A DNA stretch of 64,000 nucleotides from an uncultured Bacilli bacterium (GTDB lineage Bacteria > Bacillota_I > Bacilli_A > RF39 > UBA660): assembly GCA_934101595.1 (NCBI GenBank), contig CAKORR010000004.1:1-64000 (forward strand), given 5' to 3'. Position numbers and translations under genes: made by a program. Shown here in pieces: positions 60,409 to 64,000 of the stretch; within the stretch, counting starts at the first letter, position 1, and the number at the start of each line of letters is the position of its first letter. The notes under the pieces are model-generated. The model ran no database searches. It saw nothing but the letters and a program-made list of their open reading frames with translations, and was not told the DNA's origin.

Positions 60409-60453
60409 ATCGATAAAATTGCAATAATTACTTATTATTGCAATTTTTTTAAT
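60409..60453 (+). terminator. Rho-independent terminator
   Basis: AATTGCAATAAT and ATTATTGCAATT around a short loop, followed by seven T. Confidence 0.85.
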
Positions 60454-60485
60454 GCAAAATATAACTTTTATTTTTATATAATCTA

Positions 60486-60514
60486 TTGACTTGCTCGCCA
60501 AAATGTAATAAAAT
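60486..60514 (+). promoter_or_regulatory. Promoter of the leader-rel-cysDN unit
   Basis: TTGACT at 60486-60491, 17-base spacer, TAAAAT at 60509-60514, some 30 bases before the leader ORF. Confidence 0.75.
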
Positions 60515-60545
60515 ACTAATTAAATTGTTGGAGGAGTTACAAATT

Positions 60546-60668
60546 ATGGATTTAAAACATTGCTTTGAAATGTTCATTATTATAAAATTTTCCTTAATGA
60601 ATAAATTATGCTCTTTTGTTTGCAAAAATAACTACATGGCATCATTATGCACTCCTTCAAATATATAG
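60546..60668 (+). CDS. Cys/Met-rich leader peptide candidate
   Basis: 40 residues (MDLKHCFEMF ... NKLCSFVCKN ... MASLCTPSNI) with four Cys and four Met, far above the frequency in neighbouring proteins. A strong ribosome site (GGAGGAG) stands nine bases before ATG. The stop TAG (60666-60668) begins the left arm of a terminator-like hairpin. Downstream are rel, cysD and cysN. The layout is that of a translated leader controlling transcription according to Cys or Met supply, but no such leader is known to me for this operon; it may instead be a small functional protein. Confidence 0.6.
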   Translation: MDLKHCFEMFIIIKFSLMNKLCSFVCKNNYMASLCTPSNI

Positions 60669-60705
60669 TGACCGAAAATAAATAATTTTTTGGTCACTAT
60701 TTTTG
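60666..60705 (+). terminator. Attenuator-like hairpin before rel
   Basis: TAGTGACC (60666-60673) pairs with GGTCACTA (60692-60699), with an inner AAAAT/ATTTT stem, then TTTTTG. The left arm overlaps the leader-peptide stop, so a ribosome there would prevent its folding. ACTCCT at about 60650 can also pair with AGGAGT of the leader ribosome site. Confidence 0.7.
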
Positions 60706-60725
60706 TTATGTTGGAGGTGTTTTTG

Positions 60726-62165
60726 ATGAATAATATTACGTTACAAGATTTGTTAGATAAGTTGAAAGAGTATAATCCAGAAGAAGTAGAAATTGTAAAA
60801 AGAGCTTATGAATATGCTGCAAATTTACATAAAAATCAGGTTAGACAGAGTGGAGAGCCTTATATAAGCCATCCTTTACATGTTGCCTACATTTTAGCTG
60901 ATATGCATGCTGACAGAGATACAATATGTGCCGGCCTTTTACATGACACATTGGAAGATACTAGCATTACGAAAGAGGATATTGCTCATGATTTTAATCA
61001 AAATGTTGCTAATTTGGTGGATGGCGTAACAAAATTATCAAAAATGAACTTTTCATCTAAGCAAGATCAGAATTATGCAAATACAAGAAAAATAATAACG
61101 GGAATAACCGAAGATGTAAGAATAATAATTATTAAACTTGCTGATAGACTTCATAATATGAGAACACTAGAATTTAAATCGGAATTTAAACAAAAAGAAA
61201 ATTCACTAGAAACAATGGAAATATTTGTACCACTTGCTTATTATATAGGTGCTTATAGAATAAAATCAGAGTTAGAGGATTTATCATTACAATACCTTAA
61301 ACCAGATATGTATAAAAAAATAGAAGAACGAAAATTAAGATTAGAAGAATCGAGCAATGATTGCTTAAAAGAAATGTTATGTAAGATAGAAGCTTTATTA
61401 AATGATAAAAATATACCAAACGAAATAAAAATAAGAACAAAAAATATCTATGGTATATATAAAAGACTTAATGAAGGTCATAAATTATCTGATATTCATG
61501 ATCTGTTAGCACTTAAAATAATGGTTGATGAAGTGGCAAACTGTTATTACACATTAGGCATGATTCATAAAGAATATCATCCTATAAATGACAAATTTAA
61601 GGATTATATATGTAATCCGAAAACAAACATGTACCAAAGTTTACATACAACTGTATTTGGCCCCGATGATAGATTGGTTCAAACTCAAATAAGAACATTT
61701 GATATGGATAAAGTAGCATCCTTTGGTTTAACTGCATACTGGGATGAACAAAAGGGAAAAGCAAGAGATGTAATGCAAGATGATTTAAAACAAAAATTTC
61801 AATTTTTCAAATCATTAACAGAAATTAATTCCATGTTCGGAGATAATCAACAATTTGTAAATCAAGTAAAGGCTGAATTATTTGCAGATAGAGTATATGT
61901 ATATACAACAAAAGGAGATATCATAGAGCTTCCTAAAGGAGCTACACCAATAGATTTTGCATATAAGATACATACAGATATTGGGAATACGATGGTTGGA
62001 GTATTTGTAAATGACGAGTTTGTACCAATAGATTATGTATTGAAAAATAAGGATAGAGTAAGAATTGTTACTGATGATTTATCTTTTGGCCCTAGAGAGG
62101 ATTGGATAGATAAGGCTAAGACTAGTTTGGCAAAAAGAAAAATAAGGGAATTCAATAAAAAATAG
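60726..62165 (+). CDS. rel: Rel-type (p)ppGpp synthetase/hydrolase, short form
   Basis: About 479 residues. N-terminal HD hydrolase domain (HPLHVAYILADMHADRDT, LLHDTLEDT, KLADRLHNMRTL), synthetase domain (DIHDLLALKIMVDEV, FKDYICNPKTNMYQSLHTTV) and a TGS domain (VYVYTTKGDIIELPKGATPIDFAYKIH). The remaining C-terminal half of long RelA/SpoT proteins (helical, zinc-finger, ACT; about 250 residues) is absent. ATG 60726 follows TTGGAGGTG; an earlier GTG at 60690 lies in the hairpin. It is nine bases before cysD, so ppGpp metabolism is tied to sulfate activation here. Confidence 0.9.
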   Translation: MNNITLQDLLDKLKEYNPEEVEIVKRAYEYAANLHKNQVRQSGEPYISHPLHVAYILADMHADRDTICAGLLHDTLEDTSITKEDIAHDFNQNVANLVDGVTKLSKMNFSSKQDQNYANTRKIITGITEDVRIIIIKLADRLHNMRTLEFKSEFKQKENSLETMEIFVPLAYYIGAYRIKSELEDLSLQYLKPDMYKKIEERKLRLEESSNDCLKEMLCKIEALLNDKNIPNEIKIRTKNIYGIYKRLNEGHKLSDIHDLLALKIMVDEVANCYYTLGMIHKEYHPINDKFKDYICNPKTNMYQSLHTTVFGPDDRLVQTQIRTFDMDKVASFGLTAYWDEQKGKARDVMQDDLKQKFQFFKSLTEINSMFGDNQQFVNQVKAELFADRVYVYTTKGDIIELPKGATPIDFAYKIHTDIGNTMVGVFVNDEFVPIDYVLKNKDRVRIVTDDLSFGPREDWIDKAKTSLAKRKIREFNKK

Positions 62166-62173
62166 GAGGATGT

Positions 62174-63067
62174 ATGAATAATTTAGATAGATTAGAGGCA
62201 GAGGCTATATACATAATAAGAGAGGTTGCTGCAACTTGTAAAAAACCTGTAATGTTATATTCTGTTGGAAAAGATTCATCAGTTATGATGCACTTAGCAC
62301 TAAAAGCATTTTATCCAGAAAAACCTCCTTTTCCCTTTCTGCATATAGATACAAAATGGAAATTTCATGAAATGATAGAATTCCGAGATAATCAAGCTAA
62401 AAAATATGGCATAGATTTGCTTGTTTATACTAATGAAGAAGGAGTAAAAAATAATATTAATCCTTTTGAAAACGGATCAACTTATACTGATGTTATGAAA
62501 ACAGAAGCATTGAAACAAGCTCTTGATAAATATGGATTTACGGCAGCTTTTGGTGGAGGAAGAAGGGATGAAGAAAAGTCTCGTGCAAAGGAAAGAGTAT
62601 TTTCTTTTAGAAACAAGACTCATAATTGGGAGCCAAAGAATCAGCGACCAGAGTTATGGAATTTATATAATACTAAAATATTTGATGGAGAATCAATAAG
62701 AGTATTTCCTTTATCAAATTGGACAGAAAAAGATATTTGGGAATACATAAAGCGAGAGAAAATAGAGGTAATGCCATTATATTTTGCAAAAGAAAGAGAA
62801 ATAATCAATATTGAAGGAAATTTGATTTTAATTGATGATGATAGAATTTTAAAATATATTGACAAATCGAAGATAGAAAAACATAAGGTTAGATTTAGAA
62901 CTTTGGGATGTTATCCGTTAACAGGAGGCTGTTTATCAAATGCAGATACAATAGATAAAGTCGTTGATGAAACATTAGCAGCCGTTACAAGTGAGAGAAC
63001 AAGTCGAGTTATTGATCATGAAAGTAATACAAATATGGAAAAAAGAAAAAAGGAGGGGTATTTTTAA
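62174..63067 (+). CDS. cysD: Sulfate adenylyltransferase subunit 2
   Basis: 297 residues of the PP-loop ATP sulfurylase subunit. PP-loop YSVGKDSSVMMHLALKA, FLHIDTKWKFHEM, FGGGRRDEEKSRAKERVFSF, and LGCYPLTGG with SERTSRVIDHE at the end. It forms APS from ATP and sulfate together with the GTPase CysN. TAGGAGGA precedes its ATG, and its TAA overlaps the ATG of cysN. Confidence 0.96.
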   Translation: MNNLDRLEAEAIYIIREVAATCKKPVMLYSVGKDSSVMMHLALKAFYPEKPPFPFLHIDTKWKFHEMIEFRDNQAKKYGIDLLVYTNEEGVKNNINPFENGSTYTDVMKTEALKQALDKYGFTAAFGGGRRDEEKSRAKERVFSFRNKTHNWEPKNQRPELWNLYNTKIFDGESIRVFPLSNWTEKDIWEYIKREKIEVMPLYFAKEREIINIEGNLILIDDDRILKYIDKSKIEKHKVRFRTLGCYPLTGGCLSNADTIDKVVDETLAAVTSERTSRVIDHESNTNMEKRKKEGYF

Positions 63068-64000
63068 TGAAGGAACAATTGAAAATATTGACTTGTGGTA
63101 GTGTTGATGATGGTAAAAGCACATTAATAGGACATTTATTATATGATTCAAAATTATTATATGCTGATCAAAGAAAAGTTTTAGAGCTTGATAGTAAAGT
63201 TACAAGTAATGGTAGTATTGATTATTCTCTTTTACTTGATGGATTAGATGAAGAACGTGAACAAAAAATTACAATTGATGTTGCTTACAGATATTTTAAT
63301 ACATCAAGAAGAAGTTTTGTTGTTTTAGATACTCCCGGGCATGAAGAATATACACGAAATATGGCTGTCGGAGCCAGTCAAGCAGATTTAGCAATATTAC
63401 TAGTTGATGCCACTAAAGGCGTTTTGAAACAAACAAAGAGACATCTAAAAATTTGCATGATGATGGGAATAAAAGATTATATTGTTGTAATAAATAAAAT
63501 GGATTTAATAAATTACGATAAAGCTAAGTTTGAGATTGCAAAGGAAGAAATTATCAGCCAATTTAGCAATTATAAATATTCTACTTTAAAAATAATTCCT
63601 ATTAGTGCAACGGTTGGCGATAATATTACAAAAAAATCGGTAAAAATGAAATGGTATCAAGATGATACATTGATGAAATACTTAGAAACTGTTAATGTAA
63701 ATAAATCTGATAGTTCTAAATTTATTATGCCTGTGCAACGAGTTTGTCGTCCAGATCAAAATTTTAGAGGATTTCAAGGTAATGTTGTTTCTGGAAAGAT
63801 TAATATCGGTGATACAATAACTTGTTTTCCAAGCAAAGAAAAAGCAAACGTAAAACAACTTTATAATTTAGATAAAAAAGTTAATACAGTATCAAATGGT
63901 GAAGCTATTACTATAGTTCTTGATAGAGAAATAGATGTTTCTAGAGGTTGCGTTTTAACAAATGAAGAAAAATTAAATAACGCAAATAATATTAACGTTA
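63067..64000 (+). CDS. cysN: Sulfate adenylyltransferase subunit 1 (partial)
   Basis: The first 311 residues of the EF-Tu-like GTPase that drives ATP sulfurylase; the gene runs off the right edge. G1 GSVDDGKST, G3 DTPGHEEYTRNMAVGAS, G4 NKMDLINYD, then a second domain (PVQRVCRPDQNFRGFQGNVV). The start overlaps cysD in TAATG. Whether a CysC kinase is fused at the C-terminus cannot be seen. Confidence 0.95.
   Translation, partial: MKEQLKILTCGSVDDGKSTLIGHLLYDSKLLYADQRKVLELDSKVTSNGSIDYSLLLDGLDEEREQKITIDVAYRYFNTSRRSFVVLDTPGHEEYTRNMAVGASQADLAILLVDATKGVLKQTKRHLKICMMMGIKDYIVVINKMDLINYDKAKFEIAKEEIISQFSNYKYSTLKIIPISATVGDNITKKSVKMKWYQDDTLMKYLETVNVNKSDSSKFIMPVQRVCRPDQNFRGFQGNVVSGKINIGDTITCFPSKEKANVKQLYNLDKKVNTVSNGEAITIVLDREIDVSRGCVLTNEEKLNNANNINV

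Noticed and set aside
60690..60725. Upstream GTG start for Rel
   Set aside because: It lies in the terminator-like hairpin, and a better ribosome site (GGAGGTG) serves ATG 60726.
1..64000. CRISPR array
   Set aside because: No series of regularly spaced short repeats was seen; the repeats present are attachment regions, gene duplications and hairpins.

Overview
The window is strongly AT-rich DNA from a low-GC Firmicute. TGG is used for Trp and TGA serves as a genuine stop (for example in overlapping TGA/ATG and GTGA junctions), so the standard bacterial code applies. The organism carries sporulation genes (spoIVA, a SpoVIF-like gene), T-box and L20-leader control, a CIRCE operator, a dnaB/dnaI primosome pair and short aminoacyl-tRNA synthetases (ThrS without a TGS domain). 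This fits a gut Bacilli/Erysipelotrichia-like or related small-genome spore former; the exact lineage is inference.

Region 1 (1-15.4 kb) is a pile-up of large serine recombinase elements lying in one orientation inside the division-cluster penicillin-binding protein gene. The PBP codons for the SxN motif survive at 7406-7627, and the KTG motif and PASTA tail survive at 14703-15356. The N-terminal part, including SxxK, is not in the window and is presumably further left. A recombinase at 668-2764 and a second at 5792-7378 end just before the middle PBP fragment. Two tandem related elements (a decayed one at about 7628-9859 and an intact one at about 9860-14705) separate the middle and last PBP fragments. 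Joining the PBP pieces at a shared AGTC restores the reading frame. The elements carry CYTH, Nudix and APH-like kinase genes, a coiled-coil protein of unknown function, a chimeric Ffh N-domain protein and a surface protein. Each recombinase is preceded by a very small acidic/basic ORF.

Region 2 (15.4-30.1 kb) is core chromosome: mraY and ftsW, small HTH regulators, a pilin-like protein, a DUF2779 protein, rpoZ, two tRNAs (Ala-UGC and Met-CAU), dnaB-dnaI, ackA, and an ABC transporter with a large FtsX-type permease.

Region 3 (about 30.1-39.6 kb) is an inserted island. The end of the permease gene, its terminator and the start of the next gene (a ZIP metal transporter) occur on both sides of it. 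It holds ISL3 and IS200 remnants, a Cro/C1-type regulator, a broken rhodanese gene, a condensation-fold acyltransferase with a DUF6320-like partner, a secreted zinc metallopeptidase, an nrdG pseudogene with two in-frame TGAs, a formate/nitrite-type channel, an epimerase and membrane proteins.

Region 4 (39.6-64 kb) is again core: the ZIP transporter, two surface proteins sharing an anchor module, ysxC, a pilin-like gene, der, HTH regulators, a spoVIF-like gene, proS, a ClpB-type chaperone under CIRCE, a phosphoesterase, T-box-thrS, the infC-rpmI-rplT operon with its L20 leader, spoIVA, two paralogous membrane proteins, and at the right edge a Cys-rich leader ORF with an attenuator-like hairpin ahead of a short rel gene and cysD-cysN (sulfate activation). 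The most interesting items are the recombinase-split PBP gene with its excision-ready junctions and cargo, and the putative cysteine leader-peptide switch in front of rel-cysDN.
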